Shown: positions 1 through 7,755 of the stretch, piece after piece
How the letters are laid out: every line of letters starts with the position of its first letter
Position numbering within the stretch: the first letter of the stretch is position 1
IMG/VR virus record: IMGVR_UViG_3300037502_001740
Location: 1-25,262 of that record
Reading direction: 5' to 3' (one strand)
DNA: 25,262 nt
Source: a virus
Notes under the pieces: model-generated
Databases searched by the model: none
What the model saw: the letters and a program-made list of their open reading frames with translations, nothing else
What the model was told of the DNA's origin: nothing
Translations under genes and position numbers: made by a program

Positions 1-149
1 GGGGGATGAGGTTTGCCAAACGGAGCATGAGGAGTGATGTCGCTTACATGTAAACCTACAGCAATACCGTTAGCAAATACTGTACTTGCTCCGGTTTTTA
101 TTTTACCGCCTGTAGTATTTTTATCACCCTTTCTGCTCAGTTTAGCCAT
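1..149 (-). CDS. PAAR-motif spike tip protein (partial, C-terminus outside window)
   Basis: This reading frame starts with ATG at 149 and runs off the left edge, so about 49 residues are visible. They open with a basic stretch, then a G-D-K-N-T-T-G-G pattern, a T-G-A-S-T-V-F-A-N-G segment and an H-x-S-D-I-T-P-H segment. This is the layout of PAAR proteins, which cap the trimeric spike of contractile tails (T4 gp5.4 is the model). If so, it is a late structural protein at the tip of the tail tube. It follows the Sm-like gene with a 3-base gap and has only a weak ribosome site. The family call rests on the N-terminal half; the distal His/Cys residues that could bind metal are not visible. Confidence 0.72.
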   Translation of the reverse strand, partial: MAKLSRKGDKNTTGGKIKTGASTVFANGIAVGLHVSDITPHAPFGKPHP

Positions 150-152
150 CAC

Positions 153-452
153 TTATCCCATTATAATTTTTTTGTCAGGCACTTTTACACCTGATACTGC
201 CTCTGAATACTTAGATTTAATATTGTATTCTGTTTCACAAATAACTGCGATACTAGTTCTATTTAGCATAAATTCACCGCCGGGATTTGCAGTGAACAAA
301 CTGGGTACTAGTCCCATACCTTGAGGACCGGGTGCCACTGATACTGGTTCTGAAATGACTAGATAAGTGTCGTTTACTTCTTTGACCCTAGTAATCATTT
401 CTTCACCAGAGTTTAGTTTAATGCTTACAACTTCATTTAATTTAATGTTCAT
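153..452 (-). CDS. Small Sm-like (LSm-type) phage protein, function unknown
   Basis: A 99-aa protein. Its first 35 residues follow an Sm1-like beta pattern: hydrophobic strand, then L-N-S-G-E-E-M, then alternating strands ending in E-P-V. This resembles LSm-type folds found in small proteins of marine T4-like phages. The middle is Gly/Pro-rich (P-G-P-Q-G-M-G) and the tail is basic. A ribosome site AAGGA lies a few bases before the ATG at 452. It sits between glutaredoxin and the PAAR gene and is probably cotranscribed with both. Whether it binds RNA like Hfq or plays a virion role cannot be told from the sequence; the fold assignment is moderate and the function is not assigned. Confidence 0.55.
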   Translation of the reverse strand: MNIKLNEVVSIKLNSGEEMITRVKEVNDTYLVISEPVSVAPGPQGMGLVPSLFTANPGGEFMLNRTSIAVICETEYNIKSKYSEAVSGVKVPDKKIIMG

Positions 453-461
453 TAAGTTTCC

Positions 462-686
462 TTAGTTAGTTAATCTTTGTTTAAGTTCTTGATATCCACC
501 CACATATTGATCGTCTAGAAAAATTTGTGGTACTGATCTTGCTTGTGGTACTGCTTCTAAAAGTTGTTCTTTAGTCCAGTCTTTTCCAATCTTTCTTTCT
601 TCAAATTCAATTCCTTTCATTGTGAGTAACTGCTTTGCTTGTTCGCAGTATCCGCACATATCTTTAGACCACACTATTGCTTTCAT
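462..686 (-). CDS. grxC: Glutaredoxin (phage NrdC-type)
   Basis: A 74-aa thioredoxin-fold protein. The redox motif C-G-Y-C is at residues 11-14, the cis-proline segment S-V-P-Q-I-F around 51-56 (P53), and the G-G-Y-x-E-L glutathione-site motif at 63-68. Short glutaredoxins of this size normally reduce class I ribonucleotide reductase. Its position two genes downstream of nrdB makes it the likely electron donor for the NrdA/NrdB encoded here. GGAGA lies about 5 bases before the ATG. The active site reads CGYC rather than the classical CPYC, a common glutaredoxin variant. The symbol is by analogy only; nrdC is equally defensible. Confidence 0.9.
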   Translation of the reverse strand: MKAIVWSKDMCGYCEQAKQLLTMKGIEFEERKIGKDWTKEQLLEAVPQARSVPQIFLDDQYVGGYQELKQRLTN

Positions 687-687
687 G

Positions 688-831
688 TTATCTCCAAGTT
701 TTCTTTGCGATATAATGCTGTATTCGTTGTATTTTCCATGCTAAAAATCTAGGAACTTTAAATAGTTTCTTACCGCTTGGAGTATACAAAGTTTTTCCGT
801 CGTTATCTACGCCCATTAATCCTATAAACAT
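688..831 (-). CDS. 47-aa basic protein of unknown function in the nrdB-grx gap
   Basis: An ATG at 831 opens a 47-codon frame ending in TAA at 688-690, one base before the glutaredoxin start. AAGAGGA lies just upstream of this ATG, and the frame fills nearly all of an otherwise empty gap of about 160 bases. The product begins with a Gly/Asp segment (M-G-V-D-N-D-G-K) and continues into a basic, aromatic tail with Lys, Arg, Trp and Ile, consistent with a short amphipathic helix. I recognise no family. The evidence for a real gene is the ribosome site, exact packing between neighbours and the gene-dense context; the translation is too short for more. Confidence 0.6.
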   Translation of the reverse strand: MFIGLMGVDNDGKTLYTPSGKKLFKVPRFLAWKIQRIQHYIAKKTWR

Positions 832-845
832 TAGTTAATCCTCTT

Positions 846-1946
846 TTATAAATCGGGTAGTTCATCATAATTGATATCGGCTGTTAATACACCGATAACA
901 TAGTTAGTTGATTCGTTTTCCTGCAAGGCCGTTTGCTTGTTACTTGTAGTAGAATGTTTGTTGAACCAAGGAATAGGAGTAGACTTAGGAGCATTACCTT
1001 GATACTTGATACCAACTTCTTTTAAAGCACCAAATGCTGTATAATCAACAAAGTCCTTTAAGATGTTTGCGTTCAATCCAATGACAGGACCTTTCTTGAA
1101 CAAATAGTCAGCCCAAGCTTTTTCTTCTCTAATCACATCCATGTAAAGAGCATACACTTCTTGTTCGCATTCTTGTTTAGCTTGAGCAAATCGCGGATCT
1201 TCTTTTACTACTTGATTGATTATATATGCTGTCCAATCTTTGTGTAAAATTTCATCTTGCAAGATCAAGCTAATAATGTTTCCATTACCGATAAAAATCT
1301 TGTTCTCAACCATAGCAAGTGAAGTAGCAAACGATACCATGAAGCGGAAAGCTTCAAGTGCGTAACTTGCATTTAAAGCTAACCAAATAGCTTTGATATG
1401 TTCTTTTTCGTCAATCTTGTGACCCAACTCTTTCTTACAGTTAAGCACATGCAGTTTATCGTAATACTGACCCACACTACTAGCCATTTCAACAATTTCT
1501 TGTGTGTCGTGAATAGTGTTGAAAACTTCTTTTGGCACATTGTAAATATTGCGAATAATGTGGCTATAACTTCTGCTATGAATATTCGTCTCGAAAAACG
1601 ACCAATTGTAAATCAGTGCTTCTAGCTCTGGTAGAGAAATCACAGGAGTAAAAATTTGACTGGGACCTCTACCTTGCAAACTGTCTAAAGCTGTTTGTCT
1701 TAACAAATTGCTAGTAAATATATGCTTAACCGCGTCACTAGCATCTTTAAAGTCTTGTGCGTCTTTTGTTAATGAAATTTCTTCAGGTACCCAAAAGAAT
1801 CCTCTAGCAGTTTCTTCTAGTTTAGCAATCTTGGGATACTTGAATTCTTCAAATCTTTGAATGGTTACAGGACCTGCAGGATCAAGAAACATCTTTCGTG
1901 TTAAGTAGTCCGTTTTTGTTTCTAAGTTGTATTGTTGCTTACTCAT
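846..1946 (-). CDS. nrdB: Ribonucleoside-diphosphate reductase small subunit (class Ia NrdB)
   Basis: A 366-aa beta subunit that carries the diiron-tyrosyl radical cofactor and works with NrdA to make deoxynucleotides. By alignment with E. coli NrdB the iron ligands are D88, E119, H123, E198, E232 and H235, and the radical tyrosine is Y127 in H-S-R-S-Y-S-H. The C-terminus (E-L-P-D-L) is the acidic, hydrophobic tail expected to dock on NrdA. One oddity is that E119 and H123 are four residues apart, where E. coli has E-x-x-H; the other ligand spacings (88 to 119, 198 to 232, 232 to 235) match. The start overlaps the preceding 52-aa gene by 8 bases. A 47-aa gene and glutaredoxin follow. Confidence 0.95.
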   Translation of the reverse strand: MSKQQYNLETKTDYLTRKMFLDPAGPVTIQRFEEFKYPKIAKLEETARGFFWVPEEISLTKDAQDFKDASDAVKHIFTSNLLRQTALDSLQGRGPSQIFTPVISLPELEALIYNWSFFETNIHSRSYSHIIRNIYNVPKEVFNTIHDTQEIVEMASSVGQYYDKLHVLNCKKELGHKIDEKEHIKAIWLALNASYALEAFRFMVSFATSLAMVENKIFIGNGNIISLILQDEILHKDWTAYIINQVVKEDPRFAQAKQECEQEVYALYMDVIREEKAWADYLFKKGPVIGLNANILKDFVDYTAFGALKEVGIKYQGNAPKSTPIPWFNKHSTTSNKQTALQENESTNYVIGVLTADINYDELPDL

Positions 1947-2097
1947 GTCTGATAGTCCATTTCTTAGTAATCTTGCTATATCTAAACCAAAATGCTTTTG
2001 AACCTAAATCTGTTAATGGTATCTTTGGTCCGTATCTAAACACAAATCCGAAATTACCTTTATCACTTAATGGATAAAAATTAAATCCGTTGTGCAT
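1939..2097 (-). CDS. 52-aa aromatic-rich protein of unknown function between nrdA and nrdB
   Basis: The likely start is the ATG at 2097, preceded by AGAAGGTGG, a strong ribosome site. The frame can be extended to a TTG at 2136 inside the nrdA 3' end, but that start has no clear ribosome site. The product of 52 residues is rich in Phe, Tyr, Trp, Gly, Lys and Arg (F-R-Y-G-P, F-W-F-R-Y-S), suggesting a small beta-structured domain. It overlaps the nrdB start by 8 bases, so translation is probably coupled. I recognise no family. Its place between the two reductase subunits suggests a role in nucleotide metabolism, or simply passenger status. Confidence 0.6.
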   Translation of the reverse strand: MHNGFNFYPLSDKGNFGFVFRYGPKIPLTDLGSKAFWFRYSKITKKWTIRHE

Positions 2098-2123
2098 TTT
2101 ACCACCTTCTGATCTGAAGTGTA

Positions 2124-4454
2124 TCATAATACGCAACTCTCGCAGTGTTCTTCATCTTCAGGGCCGTTCTTTAGTATATCCCACATCTTTTCTTCAGGAG
2201 TCATTTCATCTTCTACTTTAGAACCTGCTTTATTCACAAGTGAGTAGTACAGAGTTTTTCCGCCCCAATAATAGAACATCATTAAGTTCTTAGCTATCAG
2301 TGTAACAGGTACTTTACGATCAGCAAAGTGTGCTGGGTTATAGAAAGTGTTAGTACTGATACTTTGATCTACATACGCTTGTAGAACCGCTGCTGTTTTC
2401 AAGTAGTCGATACAATCTGTTTGATCCCACATTAACTGATATTTGTTTTTCAGTCTGTGATATTCTGGAACAACTTGGGTAAAGCTGCCTGCTTTTGATT
2501 CTTTAACTGTAATCAAACTCATGGGCATTTCAATACCGTTAGTTGAGTTGATTACTACTGAAGAACTTTCTACTGGTGCAATAGCCATTAGTGTAGCATT
2601 TCTAACGCCGTATGTTTTCATTTGTTCGCGCAAAGTTTCCCAGTCTAGTTCAGGAGTAAAGTCTACTAAGTCGTTTGCACCTTTTGCTCTGCGCTCCCAA
2701 GGGAAGATACCTTGACCATACCAAGTTTTGTCTGAATCTACACACTTACCGCGTTCTTTAGCAAGTTCTACTGTGGCTTCTGTTAGATAGAAGGCTTGAT
2801 GTTCCATCCAAGATTTAACTTCGTTTAGTGCGTCTTGTTCGCCATATTTCATACCACGCTTAGCATGCCAATAAGCTAAATTAGTAACACCAATACCAAG
2901 AGGTTGAATTTCATCGTTGCTTAATTTAGACTGAATAGACAAGAAATCTTGATAGTCAAGAATATTACATAGGCTACGCTGAAGAATTCTACACGCTCTA
3001 CGCATATCTTCTGGGTTTCTAAACGCACCCCAATTTATACTTCCTAAGGTACATAAGGCTATTCTGCCATTAGCATCATCTAATCGTTTAAATGCTTTAG
3101 TGGGCAACAAGATTTCTTGACAAAGATTGGATTGATAGATTGTATGATATGCGGTATCAAACGGGCCTTGATTTTGTACGTTGTCGATAAAGGTTAAGTA
3201 AATTCTACCAGTGTCTGTGCGCTCTTTAAGAATACCGCCTTTGAATACATCTTCAGCATTCATTACTTTTTTACGTAAATCTTTACGTTTTTCATATTTG
3301 ACGTAAAGTTCTTCAAACTTCTTGATATCACTGTAAAAAGCTTCGTATAAGTCTGGAACTTCGTTAGGATCAAAGAATGTGATGTTTTCTTTGTTTTTGA
3401 ATCGTTTCCAGAAAAATGCAGACAAGACTACATTATAGTCCATGTGTCTTACACGAGTTTCTTCAGTACCTTGATTATTTTTCAATACAATAAGATCGTC
3501 AAACTGGTAATGCCAAATCGGATAAGTGATTGTTGCTGAAGCGTTTCTAATACCACCTTGTGAACATGACCTAAGATCACCAAACCATTTTTTCAAGAAT
3601 GGGATCATACCAGTGTGCATGACTTCTCCGCCCCTGATTGGAGAACCTAACGGTCTTAGTCTGCCGATTTCTAATCCAATGCCTGCGCGTTTGCTAGCAT
3701 ACTTGGCCATCATTTCACCAGAAGCAAAGATACTGTCAAGATCATCGTCTGTTCTAATCAATACACAGCTACTAAACTGTTTAGTTGGTGTGCCCAATCC
3801 AGCTAGAACTGGTGTAGCTAGTGTGAATAATCCGTCACTAGCAGCGTTGTAGTATTCACGAATATAACGCATTCTTGCTGAATTAGGTTCTTCTTTGTGA
3901 AATACTGTTGCTGCTGCAATCATGTATCTAATCTGAGGGGTTTCGTAAATTTCTTTTGTTGCGCGGTTCTTAACTAGATATTTTTCTATAAGTTGTTCAA
4001 TGGCGGCATAAGAGTACTGTTCATCTTTTTCATGATCCAGCATGTCGTTCATCTTGTTCCAATCGTCTTCTGAATACCATTCTAGAAGTTCTGGAGTATA
4101 CAACCCAACAGTAACATTCTTTTTTACAATTTCATAAAGGTGGGGAGGTTGGTAGGTGCCATATACATCTTTTCTCAGCATTGATAAACGCTGCTTACCA
4201 GCTACATACTGATAGTTTGTGTGACCAACGTCTGGGTTATTTTCTACATCAATTAAGTCTACTATAGCTCTAAGAGTAATTTCATCAATTTCTTTTGTAG
4301 TGATGCCGTCGAAGAAATGTGGCTGGGCTTTGATTTCAATCATTGATTGACTTACATCTGCTGTTCCCTTGCATATAATAGCTACTTGTTGTTGCCATTT
4401 TTCAATGGTTAATGGCTCTTTGTTTCCTGATCTTTTTGTGACATAAATCTTCAT
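2124..4454 (-). CDS. nrdA: Ribonucleoside-diphosphate reductase large subunit (class Ia NrdA)
   Basis: A 776-aa catalytic subunit. Residues 1-95 form an ATP-cone-like domain (K-R-S-G-N-K-E start, then the G-H-T-N-Y-Q-Y-V-A-G segment), suggesting allosteric control. Active-site residues match the class Ia pattern: redox pair C230 (F-S-S-C) and C468 (A-L-C-T-L-G-S), thiyl-radical C445 within N443-L-C-Q-E447, and the radical-transfer pair Y736-Y737 (K-T-L-Y-Y). The C-terminal C771-x-x-C774 pair is positioned to be re-reduced by glutaredoxin. E. coli NrdA is of similar length (761 aa). The start overlaps the stop of the 147-aa gene as ATGA, with AGGA upstream. It lies at the downstream end of the sugar-modification operon, so it may be read from that transcript as well as from an unseen promoter. 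Confidence 0.96.
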   Translation of the reverse strand: MKIYVTKRSGNKEPLTIEKWQQQVAIICKGTADVSQSMIEIKAQPHFFDGITTKEIDEITLRAIVDLIDVENNPDVGHTNYQYVAGKQRLSMLRKDVYGTYQPPHLYEIVKKNVTVGLYTPELLEWYSEDDWNKMNDMLDHEKDEQYSYAAIEQLIEKYLVKNRATKEIYETPQIRYMIAAATVFHKEEPNSARMRYIREYYNAASDGLFTLATPVLAGLGTPTKQFSSCVLIRTDDDLDSIFASGEMMAKYASKRAGIGLEIGRLRPLGSPIRGGEVMHTGMIPFLKKWFGDLRSCSQGGIRNASATITYPIWHYQFDDLIVLKNNQGTEETRVRHMDYNVVLSAFFWKRFKNKENITFFDPNEVPDLYEAFYSDIKKFEELYVKYEKRKDLRKKVMNAEDVFKGGILKERTDTGRIYLTFIDNVQNQGPFDTAYHTIYQSNLCQEILLPTKAFKRLDDANGRIALCTLGSINWGAFRNPEDMRRACRILQRSLCNILDYQDFLSIQSKLSNDEIQPLGIGVTNLAYWHAKRGMKYGEQDALNEVKSWMEHQAFYLTEATVELAKERGKCVDSDKTWYGQGIFPWERRAKGANDLVDFTPELDWETLREQMKTYGVRNATLMAIAPVESSSVVINSTNGIEMPMSLITVKESKAGSFTQVVPEYHRLKNKYQLMWDQTDCIDYLKTAAVLQAYVDQSISTNTFYNPAHFADRKVPVTLIAKNLMMFYYWGGKTLYYSLVNKAGSKVEDEMTPEEKMWDILKNGPEDEEHCESCVL

Positions 4455-4894
4455 AGTGTTCCTACTTTCTGAATGATGGGTGTTATATCGTAGTGTCTAG
4501 TTATAGAAAAGTCACCTAGTTTATTATTTACTACAGTACCGGGCCAGTAATTAAGTATATATTTTGCGTTTTCGACCAAGACTAATACCACATCTACGCT
4601 ATTATAGTCAGTAGCGTCTACTAAGTCAATGTCTTTTATTCCCAACAATGATAAGGTATATATCATACCCAATGCTCTAGAGTAGTTACAATAAATGTTA
4701 TCGTCTAATAACTGCCATGGATCAGGCCAAGACTTGATATCAGCTGGGTGTAAATAGTGATTAGATATAGGACTTTGTTGCCAAAACTTATCTGTTCCTA
4801 CACATTGATCATAGAGTGTACAACTTTCGAGTTTAGTTCTTAAATCGTACCATGCTCTAAGCCTAGTGTAAAAATCAATTTGAAATACGTTCAT
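4451..4894 (-). CDS. 147-aa protein of unknown function upstream of nrdA
   Basis: I do not recognise this family. The protein is rich in Trp, Tyr and Asp, with no signal peptide, no transmembrane segment and no obvious catalytic motif. It has an N-terminal helical part (residues 1-35), a segment S-W-P-D-P-W-Q-L-L near 54-62, and a hydrophobic strand V-D-V-V-L-V-L-V near 99-106 that could be the core of an alpha/beta fold. Its stop overlaps the nrdA start (ATGA), and a short gap separates it from the GT9-like half gene upstream. The position links the sugar operon to the nrd cluster but does not indicate a function. Coding status is supported by the overlap and by complete packing. Confidence 0.75.
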   Translation of the reverse strand: MNVFQIDFYTRLRAWYDLRTKLESCTLYDQCVGTDKFWQQSPISNHYLHPADIKSWPDPWQLLDDNIYCNYSRALGMIYTLSLLGIKDIDLVDATDYNSVDVVLVLVENAKYILNYWPGTVVNNKLGDFSITRHYDITPIIQKVGTL

Positions 4895-4906
4895 ATCGTA
4901 TACTTA

Positions 4907-5359
4907 TCATAGTATAAAATTCTGAATTTCTTTCATTACTTGACTGGGCTCAACAAACGCATCTTTATTATATTCGCATTGCTCCCAAATATGAAATTGA
5001 TTGGGTCGTAGGTATTTTCTATCTTTTAATAAATTAATGTTTTCTTTATGACCAAATATAAGAGGATCACTTTGAGACCATAACACTATGCCGGGTTTTT
5101 GTATGTCCCAGCAAAAGTGTTGAAAGAAACTGTCTACTCCAATCCAAATATCGCATGAGTTTACTAGCTCAGCAAGGTCACTTAAAGATAAATTCTTTCT
5201 AAAATCTGTAACTAACTGATCTTCCCCCTCAACTCCTACTTGAACTATTTCATATCCTTCTTTAGATAACAAATTGATAAGTTCTGGCCAATATGGATAG
5301 TTTTTTGGATTAATCTTTTTATTTCTAAGTTTCTGTGCAAAAGGAGAAATAATAATCAT
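4907..5359 (-). CDS. GT9-like C-terminal (sugar-nucleotide binding) half protein
   Basis: A 150-aa protein resembling only the C-terminal Rossmann half of GT9 (heptosyltransferase-type) GT-B enzymes. It opens with a strand I-I-I-S-P-F followed by a basic loop, has a middle L-S-L-S-D-L-A-E-L-V segment, and the family hallmark I-G-V-D-S-F-F-Q-H near 73-81, where the Asp-Ser and His face the donor sugar nucleotide. The N-terminal acceptor half is missing here but appears at the end of the preceding gene. The two genes overlap as ATGA, so their translation is coupled. It probably acts as one part of a two-chain transferase on cell-surface or virion glycans. It could instead be a remnant that has lost activity. 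Confidence 0.72.
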   Translation of the reverse strand: MIIISPFAQKLRNKKINPKNYPYWPELINLLSKEGYEIVQVGVEGEDQLVTDFRKNLSLSDLAELVNSCDIWIGVDSFFQHFCWDIQKPGIVLWSQSDPLIFGHKENINLLKDRKYLRPNQFHIWEQCEYNKDAFVEPSQVMKEIQNFIL

Positions 5360-6342
5360 ACTCTGTACAACTCTTTAAATGCGTTTTCTAAACTGTCTTT
5401 CCATTTCCACTGATCCATCTTTTTATAAATGTTCCAATAATCAATATCACCAAATGTGTTTTTAGCTTCTTGAATACTTTTGCCCGGAACAATATCAGGA
5501 TAGCACGAATAAACCTCAGGGTTCTTTATCAGAGGTAATACGTGTTTAAAAACAATATGATCACCCATACCCGAGTCTAATACTACAATAGTTTTATCTT
5601 TATGTTCTAAGAACTTTCTAAAGATATATTCATCATGATCATAGAGTTCTTTGTTGTTTGTTGTTCTAATACCGCCTTCTGATTTAAAATGCCAAGTTGT
5701 AGCGTAGGGTATAACAAACAAATCGTAACCTAGTTTGTGAATACCATACGTGAATAATGTTTCTTCTCTGTGCGCTACTTTAGACAGTGCTAAGTTATAA
5801 TCGTAAATACCTGCACGATACAAGAACGAACAGTGTAAATGCTCTACTTGTTTTACTTTTCTAATATAACCCCATTGAATATTGGGTTCGTTGTCTATAT
5901 CTTCTATTTTACCTGTAGCCATTCTAGGTGTTGTGTCCCAATGGGGAGTTAATATAGCACCACCTACTGCGCCTGCCGTAGGTCTAAGATTCATACACTC
6001 TTCTAGTTTTTCTAATACTTGAGGTTCAGGTGAGTTGTCATCATCAACTCTCCATACAAAGTCATAACCTTCTCTGGCTGCTCGTTCGTTAGCCATTTGA
6101 TGATTATAGTGCTGACCTTTCTTTTGAGCAAAAACCCACTCCCACTTGATATTCATGATATCCAACATTCTAAACAATTGTTGATAAACTGGATATTTTC
6201 GCATATCTTCTGGTTGATCATTGTCATCATAAATGATTAAATGATCAGGTTTTCTAGTTTGATTAATAACACTTTGTATAGCTAAAGGCAAAAAGGTATG
6301 ATATCTACCTTTAGTTGATATAGAGCATAAGATTTTATTCAT
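5356..6342 (-). CDS. GT2-family glycosyltransferase fused to a GT9-like N-terminal half
   Basis: A 328-aa protein with two parts. Residues 1 to about 245 form a GT-A domain: an N-terminal strand with S-I-S-T-K-G-R, a nucleotide-binding I-I-Y-D-D-N segment near 36-41, and the metal-binding D-D-D at 100-102 within W-R-V-D-D-D-N. Residues 251-328 resemble the first half of a GT9 enzyme, with the loop G-M-G-D-H at 258-262 followed by I-V-F-K-H-V-L-P. The matching C-terminal half is the next gene. The start overlaps the upstream GT2-methyltransferase fusion by four bases (ATGA). It probably transfers a sugar from a nucleotide donor onto a surface glycan; donor and acceptor cannot be inferred. Confidence 0.78.
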   Translation of the reverse strand: MNKILCSISTKGRYHTFLPLAIQSVINQTRKPDHLIIYDDNDQPEDMRKYPVYQQLFRMLDIMNIKWEWVFAQKKGQHYNHQMANERAAREGYDFVWRVDDDNSPEPQVLEKLEECMNLRPTAGAVGGAILTPHWDTTPRMATGKIEDIDNEPNIQWGYIRKVKQVEHLHCSFLYRAGIYDYNLALSKVAHREETLFTYGIHKLGYDLFVIPYATTWHFKSEGGIRTTNNKELYDHDEYIFRKFLEHKDKTIVVLDSGMGDHIVFKHVLPLIKNPEVYSCYPDIVPGKSIQEAKNTFGDIDYWNIYKKMDQWKWKDSLENAFKELYRV

Positions 6343-7526
6343 GGTTTTTTAGCCTCTACCCTAAAATTATATGCGGGGTGAGGAATCTTTTCTTCCATAA
6401 TATGAATGTCAGTATATCCAGCTGCTGCTAAATGATTATATAAACTTTGAGGCCACCAACCGAATAAGTGAGGACTAGTAATGTCACCGGGGTCTCCTGT
6501 ATTAGTAGTATTAACACTACCATATACTGCGTTTAAAATACCGAACTTGCCCCAATAGTCAGCGGTAATAAAATTCTTACACAACTGTTCTATGTCAGGC
6601 ATTTCCATAACAAGGCTGCCTCCAGGTTTTAATACCCTCAACCAATCTTTTAGAATATTCATTGTTTTATAAGGGTTTAAGTGTTCAAACACATGTATGG
6701 CCATAATTTCAGATATTGAGTTATCATCGAAATCTAATTCGGATATGTCCATAGTAACATGTGCGCGTTTATCGTACAAGTCTACGCTAAGATATCCCGG
6801 ATAATCTATACCACCTGATCCTAAATTTAACTTGATATTTTTATTATATTTCTTACAATTGATCAGTCCATTTCGTTTTATTATATCTGAAGCGTATTCT
6901 GGTATTTCTCCAAAAGTCTTATTATTCTTGTGCCATATAGGGAACTTACCTATGTTAGTATTTGCTGTTTTACTATATTCAACATTATCACAAACACAAA
7001 TAGCTTTGTAGCCTGCTTGTACGGCTCGTATTGAAAAATCTATATCTTCGCCGCCACCGGGAGAAAATATTTCATCTAATAATCCTATTTCATCAAATAA
7101 TTCTCTTTTTATCATAACACAAAAGAATATCAATGCATAATGTGCTGCGTACGGGTCATATAATTGAAGAGGTCCGGTTAAGCCAACAGCAGAATCATTA
7201 AATGGGGCTACCAATTGATCCAGCCAACGATTTTGATCTTGTTTTAATAACTCGGTGTCGTTGTTCAGCAGCACAATATATTCACCTAATGCTTGCTTAA
7301 TACCTAAATTAGTAGCCTTAGTATAACCTAAGGCTTCATCTGACCAAATAAGTTTAGCCCACGATCCTAAACTAGTAACATACTCTTTAGTATTGTCAGT
7401 ACATCCATTTGCTACTACGATAACTTCTAGGGTTTCTAAATCACTATACTGCTTGATACTTTCTATACAAGGTTTCAAAAGATCATCGCAATGATTATAT
7501 GTAGGTATAATTACACTATATTTCAT
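6339..7526 (-). CDS. Bifunctional GT2 glycosyltransferase / SAM-dependent methyltransferase
   Basis: A 395-aa fusion. Residues 1 to about 215 are a GT-A, GT2-like transferase: start S-V-I-I-P-T-Y-N, nucleotide segment V-V-A-N-G-C-T-D-N, metal site L-N-N-D-T-E around 87-92, and the acceptor-side G-G-G-E-D-I-D-F near 157-164. Residues about 225-395 are a class I methyltransferase with SAM motif L-N-L-G-S-G-G at 233-239, an H-V-F-E-H-L motif near 278-283 and a post-motif L-K-P-G-G-S-L near 299-305. Such fusions typically add a sugar and then methylate or cap the product. It overlaps the 76-aa gene upstream (ATGA) and the next transferase downstream (ATGA), so it sits inside one operon. Confidence 0.85.
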   Translation of the reverse strand: MKYSVIIPTYNHCDDLLKPCIESIKQYSDLETLEVIVVANGCTDNTKEYVTSLGSWAKLIWSDEALGYTKATNLGIKQALGEYIVLLNNDTELLKQDQNRWLDQLVAPFNDSAVGLTGPLQLYDPYAAHYALIFFCVMIKRELFDEIGLLDEIFSPGGGEDIDFSIRAVQAGYKAICVCDNVEYSKTANTNIGKFPIWHKNNKTFGEIPEYASDIIKRNGLINCKKYNKNIKLNLGSGGIDYPGYLSVDLYDKRAHVTMDISELDFDDNSISEIMAIHVFEHLNPYKTMNILKDWLRVLKPGGSLVMEMPDIEQLCKNFITADYWGKFGILNAVYGSVNTTNTGDPGDITSPHLFGWWPQSLYNHLAAAGYTDIHIMEEKIPHPAYNFRVEAKKP

Positions 7527-7753
7527 TCGTTACTCGGAACTATTTGAAATCCAATCAAGTTATTAGAATCAAAAACTTTTAAATGAGTAAGAGTTTTAAA
7601 AGTAATATCTTTTCTGTCAGCAAATAAATTGCTGATATATGCTTCAGCATCTTCTGCTGAATTAACTTCTACACCATTAATCATTAGACCAAGCTCTAAA
7701 CTGATTAGGTGCATTCTGCCATTTCTGTCAATTATATAAATTTTCTTGTCCAT
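7523..7753 (-). CDS. 76-aa protein of unknown function in the glycan operon
   Basis: I recognise no family. The sequence begins with a short beta hairpin (K-K-I-Y-I-I-D-R-N-G-R-M), has a second strand pair around M-I-N-G-V-E-V, then an acidic helix (S-A-E-D-A-E-A-Y-I) and further strands near the C-terminus. It is probably a small soluble alpha/beta domain. AGAGGA sits about 8 bases before the ATG at 7753. The stop overlaps the start of the GT2-methyltransferase gene (ATGA), supporting real translation and coupling. No cysteine or histidine cluster or catalytic motif is visible. Confidence 0.7.
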   Translation of the reverse strand: MDKKIYIIDRNGRMHLISLELGLMINGVEVNSAEDAEAYISNLFADRKDITFKTLTHLKVFDSNNLIGFQIVPSNE

Positions 7754-7755
7754 TT

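Noticed and set aside
1398-1625. 75-codon plus-strand frame inside nrdB
   Set aside because: Antisense to the conserved metal-site region of nrdB and has no ribosome site or family resemblance.
5373-5379. TTTAAAG heptamer before the GT9 half-gene junction as a -1 frameshift site
   Set aside because: It is in the wrong reading phase (TTT AAA G rather than T TTA AAG); the ATGA overlap with an independent ATG explains the downstream gene better.
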